Below, in pieces: positions 43,999 to 56,600 of a stretch of 64,000 nt of DNA. The translations under genes and the position numbers were made by a program. The notes under the pieces are model-generated. The model ran no database searches. It saw nothing but the letters and a program-made list of their open reading frames with translations, and was not told the origin of the DNA. Position 1 is the first letter of the stretch, and the number at the start of each line of letters is the position of its first letter. This DNA comes from Nematostella vectensis (Eukaryota; Cnidaria; Anthozoa; Actiniaria; Edwardsiidae): positions 10,279,296-10,343,295 of the forward strand of contig NC_064035.1 in NCBI RefSeq assembly GCF_932526225.1, in the 5' to 3' direction.

Positions 43999-45767
43999 GT
44001 TGCGAACGATGTAGCGCAGTTCTGTTGCTGTACTATCGCACTGAGACGAGATCGGTTACAAGGGGAGTTTTAACTGTTTTAGCTGTTTTAACTGTTAAAA
44101 CAGTCTTGGGGCTTAGGGGCGAAGCGTCACCCACTAACACGTAAACCAATCATAGGACTCTTCTGATAACTTTGCCTACCAATCAAAGCGAACGTTTTCA
44201 AGGGTAGCTTATGGCGTCCTGCATTTAGTTACGAAACAATTAACTCAAACAAGAGAGATTGACTAAAAAAATATCGTTCTAAAAACGAATTGTACTATGT
44301 AACATATAGTAGTGATCGAACAAAGATCTCACAAGGAACATAATCAAAGGAATTACAGGGTGCGTGCTCAAAAAATAAAAACATCAAAATGAAAAAGGAA
44401 AACCATCACTGAACTATGCGACTGGCGATTTTTCGGAGAAGCGTGAGAGAAATGAATGATAATTTGTCATTGGAAAACTCTGCAACTGTTACTATCACAA
44501 AGTCAAATAATTATATCCATAGTATCAACGACTTGGCAAGGGCCTTGTCCTATTATCAATTGTTCAAGAATCAATCAAGTCGGCTTTTTTTGGTCGTTGT
44601 GTTCAATTATACTATGTTGGTCGAGTCGATAAAACATCGCAGTTTGACATCTCAAAGCATTTTTCTCTTTAAAACCACCACATCAGTGTTTTCGTTATAT
44701 CTTTTCTGACTCAAATGTTTCTTTCTTTCTTTTCAAATGTTTTCTTTTTTTACATTTTTAGGCCAAAGCTAATAATGCAATTTGTAGTCACTAAATAGAA
44801 CTCAAGCCAAAAGCTAATGTCCAAACTGTTGTGTGAAATTGAGTAAGTAATGGCATCACGTACGATCGCCGATCAGCTCACAGTTTACATCAGAACCACC
44901 CTCCCCTCGCTAGACAGCGCAACTACTCTGTTCCACAGAGGCGTTTAAGAAACCTTTCAACCTTGTGTTGGGAATTCATATATTAGCTGAGTTACCAAAT
45001 TAAATTACTAGTACTAGTAAATGAAATTGGGGGCGAGAAAGTTTAGTGGTATTATTTTGAAATTTTATAGAATGTTAAAATTTTATTGTGTTGAATTATA
45101 CCTTGCTACACCATGCCTACACAGACCATCCTGTTTTTCTACAGCTTGCTTGTAGTCTTTCGGGTGCTTTCTCGACTAATTTGGAAAGGGGATTGAGTCC
45201 TTTTTTGACAAACAAAGAAACAATGCTATTTTATCAAAAAAAAAAATGTGTAAATGCAATCTGCTGTTTATCCCCCGCTTGAAAGAGACCCTTGGGGATG
45301 ACGCTTGTCGCATTATTCGCATGGATGTATTATATACGTTCTAGTAGAAAAAAAACGGCCAATTAAAACTCAGCATGACGTTGTAGTAGCTTTGAATATG
45401 AAAGCGATACTCACTACAGTAGAACTTTTTAACAATATTGAAAGGGACCGAAATATCGAAAAAGCGTTGTATCTAAACTATTAGGATTTTTGATATTTTT
45501 GGTAATTGACGAAAAAGAATCGTTAAATCGAGAAACACTGACATTGAAATTGGACAAAAATAATCACGCTAATCGGATTAATGCTCTTGTTTTAAAATAA
45601 TGAAATTTTATTTGCCTTTGTGACGTGGGCTACCTGTGTTTTCAGGGAAGGAAGCCTGTCGATTATTGCTAGTATAGGTGCAGCTGCTGTAGATGATGAA
45701 GACATATCGTATTTAGTTCATAAATAATAATTTTACTATTGTCTCCCCAACTTCTCAAGAGTTCATC
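43999..45767. other. Shared upstream region of two divergent genes
   Basis: About 1.8 kb separates the start codons of the PAN-Link-lectin gene (minus) and the prolyl-hydroxylase-like gene (plus). Promoters of both should lie here. I see no gene. A diverged copy of the foldback family at 8289 occupies about 44918-45170 (GCCTACACAGACCATC, CTACAGCTTGCTTGTAGTC) and is interrupted by about 110 bp of unrelated AT-rich sequence. Confidence 0.65.
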
Positions 45768-48700
45768 ATGGGGAAAACGTTCAAGCGTCCTTCGACTAAG
45801 TCGCTGTCGCCAAATGACACCAGCAAAGGCAAAGTAAGCAGCAAGAAAAAGAATTTACAATATGATACCAGTTCGGGATGGCGCAAAACTTGGATGGCTT
45901 TACTTCTAATCATAGGATTCTCTGCCGGCTTAGCTTACGTGGCTTTCAAGTTTCAAGCTACCTCTAGTGGATTACCGCATACAGGAAAGACAAAAAACTC
46001 TCCTCCAAAATCAAGTAAAACCATACCGACATCCGAAGGTAAAGGGTGATTTTTCACTAGGGTTACCGTACGTTTACATGGGATTTTATCTCCACTTCAA
46101 AGTATTTTGAAGCATCTATAATTGCGAGCCTATGGAGCCTATTTTTTTTTTTTGTTTCTTGTTTTATTTTTCACTCTTTGCTTGAATCTACACAAATTAC
46201 TACAGACAGGAGCAAAGCCAAAAAGAAACAAATAATGATGCTGCATTATGGAAGTCGATGTTAGAATTAATTGATTTCAGCAGTTAATTTATTCATTCTA
46301 TTTATTTTCGATTTGTGGGATACAGCTTCTCCTGTTGCATAGTGAGAGGATTTTGTGTCATAGTCACATCCACCTTTGTCTCACATTATGTATTTTTCAC
46401 AACCAGCTTTACAGGTGTTTAATAGTTAGCAAATTCTGATAATGTTTGTCAAATAAATGTTTGAGAAACTTACATGAATGATTATTGTATATTACCATAG
46501 ATAATGAAAGGACAAACAACTTTTAACACATATCAACTATAGATCGCAAAGACTCTTAAATCGTAACATAAATAATTATTTTCAAGGAATTAATATCAAG
46601 GAGATCTTCTACACCTTTGATATCTTGTTGGAGGCCGAGGATAACCTTACACAATCCCCAGATAATTTATTGTGAGGTCTCTGCTCAAATAAAAGAAAAA
46701 AAAATATCACTGCAAGCTAGGAGAAGGAAGATAAAATACAAAAACCAGTTCCCCACTATTTGTTTGGATCTTTCAGAAAATCTGCTATCCATAAGGGTGC
46801 CCTCTAGCCCAACCCAAACAATATAAATCAAACTTCTTGTCAACCAAAGATCCCCTTTTCATCTTTAATGCCTATAAAAAATAATAGTAGCACCCTTTAT
46901 TATACATTGTGCTCGATATGTCAATTCTGATTGGCGTGCGCTTTATCTTGAGAATCATGCAATCCAAGGGTCTAGCAGATTAGCGATTCTACACATGCAA
47001 TGCATCTTGGGCCTAGGGCTTGAAGATACGATTGTGAGTAGGTACGTCTTTGTGCAAATCGCCAATAAATTTTGTTTCTGCGAAAGTGTGTTATAATGAA
47101 TCAATTTATAATAAAACCATTACTGAATATGGTTTCAGTGATATCCAGAATAAACAATCTCTCGCCAAGTGGAATATCAGTCCCAGCCTTGTGCTTCACC
47201 TGATTCCACTAGTCTCAACATTGATTTTTTCTGGATATCACTAAAAACTCATCCAATAAATGTTTATTAAATTCATGGTGACTGAGGTGTTCTGGCGTAT
47301 GTGACTTTTTATGGGAGAGTCAACCCTTGGGATCTTATATCATGTAATAAAGAATATCAAATGTTGTTGTTTTTCAGGAAACCCTACAACAATTCCACCA
47401 GAGTTTAAAAACTTTAAATTATCTGTGCAGAAAAAAATAAAAATGGAAAGCATCAATATTGAAGGGAAACCGATAACAATAAAAGAATTAAAACACTCAA
47501 ATGCAAAGAGTTCAGTCAAGGCCTACACCATCGAGAACTTTCTCAGCGATTATGAATGCGACAACCTTGTCAAAGTCCATAAAAGGCGGTTAGAAATTCT
47601 GGATAAAATGACACCAATCATGTGCTTTGACGGTGTGGACACATTAAGGAAAAACCTAAAAGAGCTGAAGCTGGCTTATAAAGTGTCTGAACGGGACTTT
47701 ACGATGGGCACGACGTGTCTGAACGAGACGTTCTCTGGTAAACTCCGAGATCACTTCAAATGGAGCCACAGCATGGCCTTCTACACAGGAGAGAACAAAT
47801 TCTCGACCATGTATGCTAAGAGGATCCAGGCCGCGACAGGTCTCAGGGAAGAAAACGGCGGGAAATTTCAAATTACTGGTTATCCCATCGGAGTGGGTGA
47901 GTTTTCTTATAAACATGCTTTGAGTCCATGTATGTCTTTAATGTTTGTGAGACTCGACCCCTATAAAAAACACATTCGATTTTACTCAAACTTGGATAAG
48001 CAGATATTGATGTCTAATGCCCTCTTGTTGAATGTTTGGAAAAAATGAGCCGCCAGGGGGCGTGGGTTAATTAACTTAATTTAGATACAAATATGAGCTT
48101 GAAAATCATATACAGACTCGGAATCAGAATCAGAAAAAAAGTAGCCTAAAGCTTAACGTCAAGTATTTAAGCCTTGGTTTCAATTAGGTGGTTTTCATTA
48201 GCCATTACTTTTTTTATAAACTACCATGACGTGAGGGAAAATGGACGTAAATAGTTGATCTCCTTTGCTTTTCTTCACACAGGATACAAGAGTCACACGG
48301 ACTGCGTCGTGTATGAGGGCGAACCAGAAAAACGCGACAGATACGCGACCATTTTGGTCTACCTTCAAGATGTCGAAGAAGGAGGAGAGACGGATTTCCC
48401 ACTTCTTGGCATCAAAGTGAAGCCCAAGAAGGGCCTGGCTCTTGTCTGGAACAGTATGGACGCGCGGGGTAACTGCGACCCTCTATCACTACATGACGCC
48501 AAACAAGTAACCAAGGGGCACAAATACATCATTCAGCGATGGTGAGAACAATACCATCATCACGAACCCAGGATGTAGGGCATGGGACGAGAACACTTAG
48601 GGAACGAGGCGAAGGAAGAATGGGAGGGGAGGGGGCGGTTTGCTTGCGTCCAACGATCTATTCACTGTGAAGTGCAGTGTTTGGCTTAGGGCAGACGATG

Positions 48701-49137
48701 AGCTGCCAGACTGCGTTTATTTTATTCTGCCTGAAGAGACGGACCCACTTTTTTACGTATTTTAGAAAACCGTCTTCTGTTCCTAGGCTAGAAACACAGT
48801 TATCTTCAACTCACTCATGAGACCATTCCGAATCGTTACATAAGCTTAGAAGCTATCATGATAGCTATTAGAGGCCTAATTCACTGAGACAACCGTGCTC
48901 CACCTCTTCAAAAATAAGATGTCGTAATTGTGTTCTTGTTTTCTATTTCGAAGGTACTATTACCATAATTTCCCGGCCCTTGGGAGCCGCCCACGAGAGC
49001 CGGACCTCCCTAAGCGCAAGCCCGATCAACCTCGCGTCTCCTGTGATATGTACGAGCAAGGCAGCTGTCGCTGGTACGACGAATGGAATTATGACCACAT
49101 TATAGAGTACGTAGCCAATACGAGACAGCTCGTTTAA
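45768..49137 (+). CDS. Membrane-anchored prolyl-4-hydroxylase-like oxygenase
   Basis: Four exons: 45768-46038, 47378-47896, 48283-48541, 48954-49137 (TAA); phases close to 410 residues. A basic cytosolic segment 1-40 precedes a membrane helix at about 42-60 (TWMALLLIIGFSAGLAYVAF), giving type II topology with a lumenal enzyme. The P4H catalytic domain spans about 185-360. FQITGYPIGVG leads to the iron-binding YKSHTDC (H268, D270), then RDRYATILVYLQDVEEGGET and FP, then SLHDAKQVTKGHKYIIQRW with distal ligand H334 and 2-oxoglutarate lysine K344. Substrate is probably a peptidyl proline in the secretory pathway; this is inference. It lacks the EF-hands of vertebrate P4HTM and the peptide-binding domain of collagen P4H alpha subunits. 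The C-terminus has a Cys/Trp-rich motif (CDMYEQGSCRWYDEW). Convergent with the SLC46-like gene, stops 337 bp apart. Confidence 0.9.
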
Positions 49138-49473
49138 GAACATTACTCGTATGAACTAGTGTATAGTCAGCAGTGCTGGTGAAGACAATGATTTCGCATG
49201 ATTTAAAACAAAGATCAAATTCCTTCATATTAACCAACAGACACGGCCTGTTTCGTGTCTGGGATTTTTATAGACACACAAACGTTTCTGTATAGATACA
49301 ATGGTTACAAACATTGAAAATATATAAAATGTATAAAAGAATTAAGTGTAAAGACATTTGATTGAAAAACTAAATGATGTCAATCGTCACAAGCGTACTT
49401 GATAAATTCCCAAAGTAAAATGAAAAATACTTATTAGCAGTGAAAGCTTATTCTTTCTTGTAGCCTACAATGT

Positions 49474-52400
49474 TTACACAGTAGTCGTATCTAGAATTAG
49501 CCCTTCCGTTACGTTTTTTTCCTTCGTTTCTTGGCGGTACTTATGCCGTTTCTCTGCCTTGTCTTTCTCGTCTTGGTTGGTGTTGACTCCCAAAATGTCT
49601 GCTGGGAGAACCAAAAAGCTGGGGAAAAACCAGCATGTTACGGATTGTCATTGATGAAACAAAACTCCATTTATTGGAATTTATGCTATGCATAGCTAAC
49701 AAAAAGTATATTGCGAATATGTATACTATACGCCATTCTTCAAACATAAGGTTGGAAGATTCGTCAATGTGTGTAGTAGCTTGCGTCGCATCATGGGTAA
49801 CGAACAGGCAAGATCCCGGTTTTGAAAGCCATGTGAATTAAGATGTACCAAATAACACTCCTATAGTTTTCCTTTGTTCCCTACCAAATAACTTAAAGAA
49901 TTACGATAAATTAAGTTATTTGATACCCATGTGGTAGAAACACTGCAAAACGTTTTTAGTGGTACTTTAACTAATTATGCGATGCCTCTAAAACCTAAAC
50001 ACGAGTGAATTTCATCGCTGATTGGTGGGAGTATGAGTACAGCTTGCCTGCCTTGTCACGTTCTCTATCTTTATATAACAATGCTGATAAAAAGCACTCT
50101 CTGATTGGCTGGCGGGGGTAAGTTATTTATGGATAGATGCATGATTAACATCCAGATAACCGACCCCCTCGTGACCGAGAAAAAGTATGTTTTATGGAGG
50201 TGTCCGCTTAATGGATGCTTTATTTATAAAGTTTCATTGATAATCTAAAATCGCATTTCGAAAGTGTCTGTTATATAGGGGGTTTCCGCTTCATGTCCGT
50301 TATGTGCAGTTTGCACTGTATGGATCGTGCTACCAGTATCAAAATATAAATCAAGTATAGTCGAGTATAAACTCTGAGTAGTGCAAAACATGAGGGTACT
50401 TACAAAGTAGCACAAAGGATGATCAGGAATATTCCGGCGCTGATTACGAACACTAGCCCTGGAAATCCGAATCTGAGGGACATGGGGTAGATGTTGTTGA
50501 ATAGACTGGTTCCTACGAGCTCTCCTATTGTACTGAGGATTCCCACGACGGCAAACAGAGAGCCTGAGAAAGAACATCAATGAACTACAGAATCGAAAGT
50601 GCATTGGTACCTCTTGAGCCCTTATTGGCCACGCATTTGTTATTGTTTTCATTTAATATTGGAAGGCACAAAATGTATCCAAATCTCGAAATAACCAACT
50701 AAAATCAAAGTTTTATACATTATTTACCAAATTTAGTCGAAAATGTCGCATTGGCATCCCCAAATCCGCCGATTAGAATGGATGCTTTTCCTCATTTACT
50801 ACTTTGCTAGAATGACAAAATGGAGGCTAACAGAGGCTGTTCAAGGTGGCTCGATGATCGCTTTTGAACATATAGGGAGCCGCAGTAGGTTTCATCGCAT
50901 GCAAATGGTTGACTCTCAAAGCAGGTGCAACCTAGTGATTTCTCCCTGGAAACCACGCGCATGAGACAGCGTTAAGAACGCAGTTGTTGGAGGGGATGAG
51001 AGGGGGTGGATTTGGTAGTGACAACGAACGAGTTGAGCGCGCATCAAGATTGTATTGGGGTAAATCTGCCAGTGAAAAGACGTTAGTATTGAAAAATAAA
51101 ACTCGTTTTGAGCCTCCTTAAGCAACCACCTGTAAAATAACTGAAGGGGGTAAGAGGCCAAGTTTTTTAAAGTCACAGGGCCTTCTTTTATTTTCACATT
51201 GATAACGTTTCGAATGCGCTGATAACTTTGTTAAGCGACCGCTTGGTCGCTTTCGGTAGGTGGTCCCGGTGAATGCTGTTAGTGGCGCTACCAATTTCTC
51301 ACTCCATTTCCCTGTCTCTTTCCCGTACCTTGATCATCTTGGCTAACAATCTTAGAAGACATGTCGAGAAAGATAGGATCAGTGACTCCCCGAGCAAAGG
51401 AAACCGCAGGACCTGAGAACAAAGACGCATGCTTAGACCGTGAAATAGACTAAATAACCGACCGACTGATTTGTACCCTTAAATGAAGAGATCTCTGATA
51501 AACGCACCTAAGAACACCATCCACGTTCTATCAGAGAACGCAAACAGCAGCAAACCAGACATCACACTTATATACCCAACTCGGACGATGTTGAGCTCAT
51601 TTAAACACTTCTTGAGTAGCGAAATCATCACCGCTCCACCCAGACCACCAGTGAAGTACTTGTACGCCAGGTAATAGCCAATAAGACTCGGTGCCCAGCA
51701 AAGTGGCCTTAGCAATACGAAGAGCAACTGCGCAGTACCAGTTCCCACCGTTGCCAGGATATTAATACCAAGAAACGTGAGGATCATGTATAAGTTCTTC
51801 CTGCCGGCATCGTAATCTTTAGTGAATACTCGTATGAATACTTTGATGCTACTGGGATCAAATAATCGGACTTTGCTCTTGTTTTCGGGGATTCTCGTCT
51901 CCTCTAACAAGAATATGACGTATGCAAGGATCGCGCAAAGGCAGCCCAAAAGAAACCAAACGGGAATCTTAAAGCCGAAGTTATTGATCCACAATCCACT
52001 GGTTAGTTGGCTGACTGTTCCAGCTATGAACATTGTGAACTGCATGACCGCTGAAATGTCAAAAATAAGAAGAACAGCTTTTATAGAAATACACAAGAAA
52101 CCTTTATAGAAATACACAAGAAAGGTGGGAATTTTAATTTGGAACCGCATCCTGGTTGCCAAGGAATACAGGGCGGATCCAGAAGTTTAAAAAGGGAGGG
52201 CCGAAGCAAAAGTTTCAAGAAAGGGGGGCCGGACTTACTGTTCTTCCTTATATTTTTTGTATATTTCTTGTTATTTTTAAGCCAAATGTCTGAAAATAGG
52301 GGGCGGTACTTTTCATCAGCGTGTTTGTTGGCAAGGTACCTACGTCGTACTTTTTATCAGCGTGTTGTGTGGTACGGTACTTACGTGGTCCTTTTTATCA

Positions 52401-53686
52401 GCGTGTTTGGTGGTACGGTACTTACGTGGTCCTTTTTATCAGCGTGTTTGGCGGAACGATGGTATGGTAGTATTGTACCTACCAGGTACGTTTTATCAGC
52501 GTGTATGTGTGTGTGTGTGTGGGAGAGGGTGGGGGGGTGGGGGGGAGTTCGTTTAACCATTTAGCGGACCATTTTCTTATAGGTAGCTCGTCCTAGCGCG
52601 CAGTGGTACTCAAAAGTATTCCAGGTCAAGTGGGGGGAGGTTGCTCCGAATCTCCCGAAACCCCCCCCCCCCCCCCCCCCCCCGGTTACGGGCCTGTGCC
52701 GGCCCTATTCTTTCACGGAAACAAAGTGAGGAATTTGTCTCAGACAATATATAACAAAATTGAGCCAAAGCTTTCCGATCACTGTGCTGTCTTGTTACTG
52801 AGTTTTGTCCATCCCCACGGCTACGGAATAAAAACCATGGGCCAGGACAATCCAGGCAAGTCCAGGGTTTGTTTGGTTTGGGATTCTAGCCCTAGACCTT
52901 ACCATATCGAAATCCAAGTCTTTCCGGACTCACACTATCAGCAATGTAAGACATCACGGACAGCAAAATGGTATTGATACTGCCAGAAAGACCATTTATG
53001 AAAGCGCCTACAATCATAGTCCAGAGAGGAAGCTTCAGGTGCAGAATAAGTAGGGTGAGTATCGTCTCTACCATTGCCCCCGTGAGAGCGATTACCAGCC
53101 CAGGCTTACGGCCTTTCTTATCCGTGTAGGGCCCCATGAAAGGCGCGATGAAGAATGTTGTCATAGTTGCCGCTATGATGTAATAGAGAATAAGACTTGA
53201 CGTCTCAGTTTGTACCTGTGAAGAGCAAACCAAAAATGGGGGCACGAACCAAAAGTGAGCTGTAGGACAAGCAAAATACGGTATCGCGCAACATAATGAT
53301 ATTGTATAGTCGTAATAAAAATCGGGCAGATAATTGCGCTCTGAGGCGCGCGCATACGGTACAGAACCTAATTAAGCACCTGTAAAAGTATACTTGTTGA
53401 ATCTATGTTAAGACTTTTACTGATTATTACTGATTTTGTACACTACCTCTATTTCCAGTAGTTTTAGCCGATCATCGGTCGCGTTCCCATGATTCTCAGC
53501 GCCACACCCTTCCTCCCCATTAGTAAGATTCATGTAGGGAAAGCCTTTGTCTTCGCTGATGCGCGAATAGATGTAGATGTTCATAATAGGGATCATCTTG
53601 AACACCCAGACGAAGTATATGAACACGACAGGTTCCACGCCGAGCCTCTGCCTTAACGCCTTGATAGCATCACGCTTACACTCCAT
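49474..53686 (-). CDS. SLC46-family major facilitator transporter
   Basis: Six exons, 5' to 3': 53447-53686, 52903-53215, 51508-52050, 51329-51412, 50404-50563, 49474-49618; phases close to 494 residues, normal for the family. About twelve hydrophobic spans are visible. Family landmarks: VEPVVFIYFVWVF in helix 1, a Cys/Asn-rich extracellular loop (NLTNGEEGCGAENHGNAT), MFS motif A GPYTDKKGRKPG after helix 2, PLCWAPSLIGYY before helix 8, and SSKIVSQDDQGSLFAVVG. These match SLC46 (proton-coupled folate transporter and relatives). Human members carry folates, sterol sulfates or bacterial muropeptides; the substrate here cannot be told. The start ATG lies directly after a TTGCAG acceptor, implying a 5'-UTR exon upstream. 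The C-terminal tail is hydrophilic and Lys/Glu-rich. Confidence 0.9.
52310..52515 (+). repeat. About 42-bp tandem repeat, five units
   Basis: Units contain CTTTTTATCAGCGTGTTTGG then a TGGTACGGTACTTACG word, ending in a (TG)n stretch. Located in the SLC46-like intron between exons 52903-53215 and 51508-52050. It does not reach a splice site. A 23-C run follows at 52661-52683. Confidence 0.88.
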
Positions 53687-56600
53687 CTGCAACATTGAGG
53701 AATAAAATGATAGAAAAACCTTTTAATTTGAATGTCATATTTGTGAACCCTATCGTTTCTGTTTGTTGGTCCCGATAATTGCCTAATTGCCTTGAAGGTC
53801 ACTTTCTCCCTAACCCTACATGAAGTACTGCTGGTACTGATCCCTGGGTCATCCATGACGTACTGTAGTGCCCTAGAAACACCCTGCGGTTACCGACCAA
53901 ATCTACCCTCAGGGAACCGACCAAATATTTTGTTTTGCTATTCAACATCCCATATATTCGGACTGTTTCAAGTGCAGACATCTTTTGGCTAGCGGCAATC
54001 AAACGTAACGACACACGGGGCAAGCCGCGCATCGAAAAGGGGCATTGGGACGAGGTTAGTTTTCAGAATTCCTCTACCCCCCCCCCCCCCCCCCTCTAGA
54101 GTTTCCTGAATATTCCCTTTGTGGTACAACCTTAGGACTGAATATGGCCATTAATCGTAAATGCAAACATTAGCTCACGTAGAAACGTAAACATGAGAAA
54201 ATCAACATAGCTGGCAGCTCATGAACATAGAATAATCTCCCATGATCGGATCTTGAATTACTGTATGATTACAGTAATTATAACTATATGCAGAACCGGG
54301 GCAGTTTTCTTCTTTTCAAAATTCGCCGATTCCATTTATCTTTAATAGAAGAGGTGTAAGAATTCCGATCTTACTCGAGTCTTGACCGCGCTTGTATTGT
54401 CAAGTAGTCGCTTTGCCGCCAGCCTTGTTGGCGTCATCTTTCAATTATTCTGCGGGCCATAAGCTTTGAAAAACGTAATCCTTTTAAAATGGCTATAAAT
54501 CGGAAGATTTCTTGCACAATTTATCATTTTCTCGATGCCATAATGTGTACAAGGGTGGTATTACAACCCATTACAACAAAAATCATTACAGGATTTTGTG
54601 CAGACAGACACAATGCCCTGCCCCTTTAGTGAAGATACTGGGTAACGCGGTCATTTTCATACAAACCTACCTTTGCCCTTTTGAAAAATAGTATTATCTT
54701 GTCGTTAGGTTGCTTGGAGTGTGTGTTAACCGCTTAGTGTCCGTGTGAATTTTGCATTGGCGCTACCTTGATGCTTTGTTTTGCATTGAAACAGTACTTA
54801 GAGAAACCCTACACTACTGACATCAATAGGACAATATCAAGTTCTTTAGCCTCGTGACCTTATCCGTTATTTTGCTTGTCTTAAAAGTCAGCTTGAAAAT
54901 CTTTGAGAACAAACAAATAGAAATACCTTAATTGCAGCTTAGTTACAAAGCTTACGTAATGGCCAGCACATTGTCTTCGGTGAGTACCCGAATTTCTTAT
55001 GCCAGTAAAAGTACGCCTCCTATCCCCAATTGTTTTTAATCTCTCGCTAAATAGTTGGTCCCTCCTGTGGTGCCTTGCTTCGCCCTTGTTACTGAATGTC
55101 AGAGATTATGGCCGTGGTGCAGGGGGAGTCGTCCATCGTGACCTCTACAAGTGTTCGGCAACGGTGAGTGGACCAAATATGTTTTTGAAATCATCGAATC
55201 AAACGTTTGCTAAATGCATCTGCCAAGCAAGGCGACTAAAAAATAATAAAGCTTTTGGATCGCTTAGAGTCTTGTCTTCTGTATAAATAGACAATAAGGG
55301 ACGGAAAAGTTAAAAAGTGATGAAAATGATGGCCGATTTTTTTAAAAAGTGATGAAAATGATGGCCGATTTTTTGTCTGCTCGGATTTTTGTGTTCGGAA
55401 GCCTCAGGTTTGATTTCATTTTCTTACTGCACTTTGCCTTTCCCCTTCCCAACTCAAGTGGTTGATTGTCGTTGCATTTTAAGGTAACCGGGCATGGCAA
55501 GAGGATCTTTTTTCTTCATTAGAATATGAGCAAGCACCGTCGTATAACAACGTCTACAAATTGCAAAGCTTATTGCGCTATGGCCTCCAGCTGTTAAAGT
55601 AGTCGGGTGTAATAACCCTTTCACTCCTGGTACTTTTGAGCAAAATTGCAAGAAAAACAGACTGAAAACAGAACCCCCTCTCCCTATTTCAAGTCCAACA
55701 CTACCAGAAGCTACCGCTGACCCAAGACGGTATGCCTCGAAGTTTCCAACAATGCACTGCGGTGCCTTTTCTGTCTAGCGACGGCACTGCCACAGCCTTT
55801 ACAGCCAACAGTTTTGCTGGTGATTTTCTTAAGAAATACAGCTTTTTCACATCTGGAGAGTGCCTTAGGACATCCTGAAGTCTAATTGGGCATAATTAAT
55901 GCTGTTACGGATGTTTGCACGCTGAGGTGGATAAACCCTTGTTTGGGAGACACCGAAAGAGAAAGGAATTTTCTAGTGGATGACCTCATACTCTTCAATG
56001 TGGAACATCTTTGCTACCCAACCTTATTCAAAAATTGTTTTCCGGCTTATTCTGTGTTCCTTGAACCTGAAAATGTTTTTTTTTGGCTTTTGGGCAAAGA
56101 GACTTATAAAAAACTGTTACGATTATGGGGGAGGAGTTTGCCTGCCTCTCTGTGAAGGTGTTTCCAAGACTCCCATGATTCAGTGCAGGCATGCAATATA
56201 GCCTAAAGATGGCGACTCGCTTCTAATGGAGGTCTTAGCATTGATTATTGTGGCTGATGGCTGCATAATGGGACCTGACGGAGCGCAATAAAGGTATCTA
56301 TTTGTGACTTGATCTGTGTTCGCTTGTCTTTGTTTGAAGGTGGGAATTTTGTGTCTTTTTTGGTAATGGTCAGAAATCAAGGTTGATATTTTGACAATTG
56401 AGGTAGGGTATAAAATTCTTACCAACCGCTATCTCTTAGGTGGTGTTTTATACCCCCTTAGGAGATTTTTTCGACTCTTTTATCTTTTATGGGTTTTCAC
56501 GCCCGGGAAGAAGTAATTTTTCCGATTCTGCTATCTTTTAAGGTATCTCACGCTAAATGATGGCCCAATCGCTCGAAACGTATTTTACAATAAACCACAA

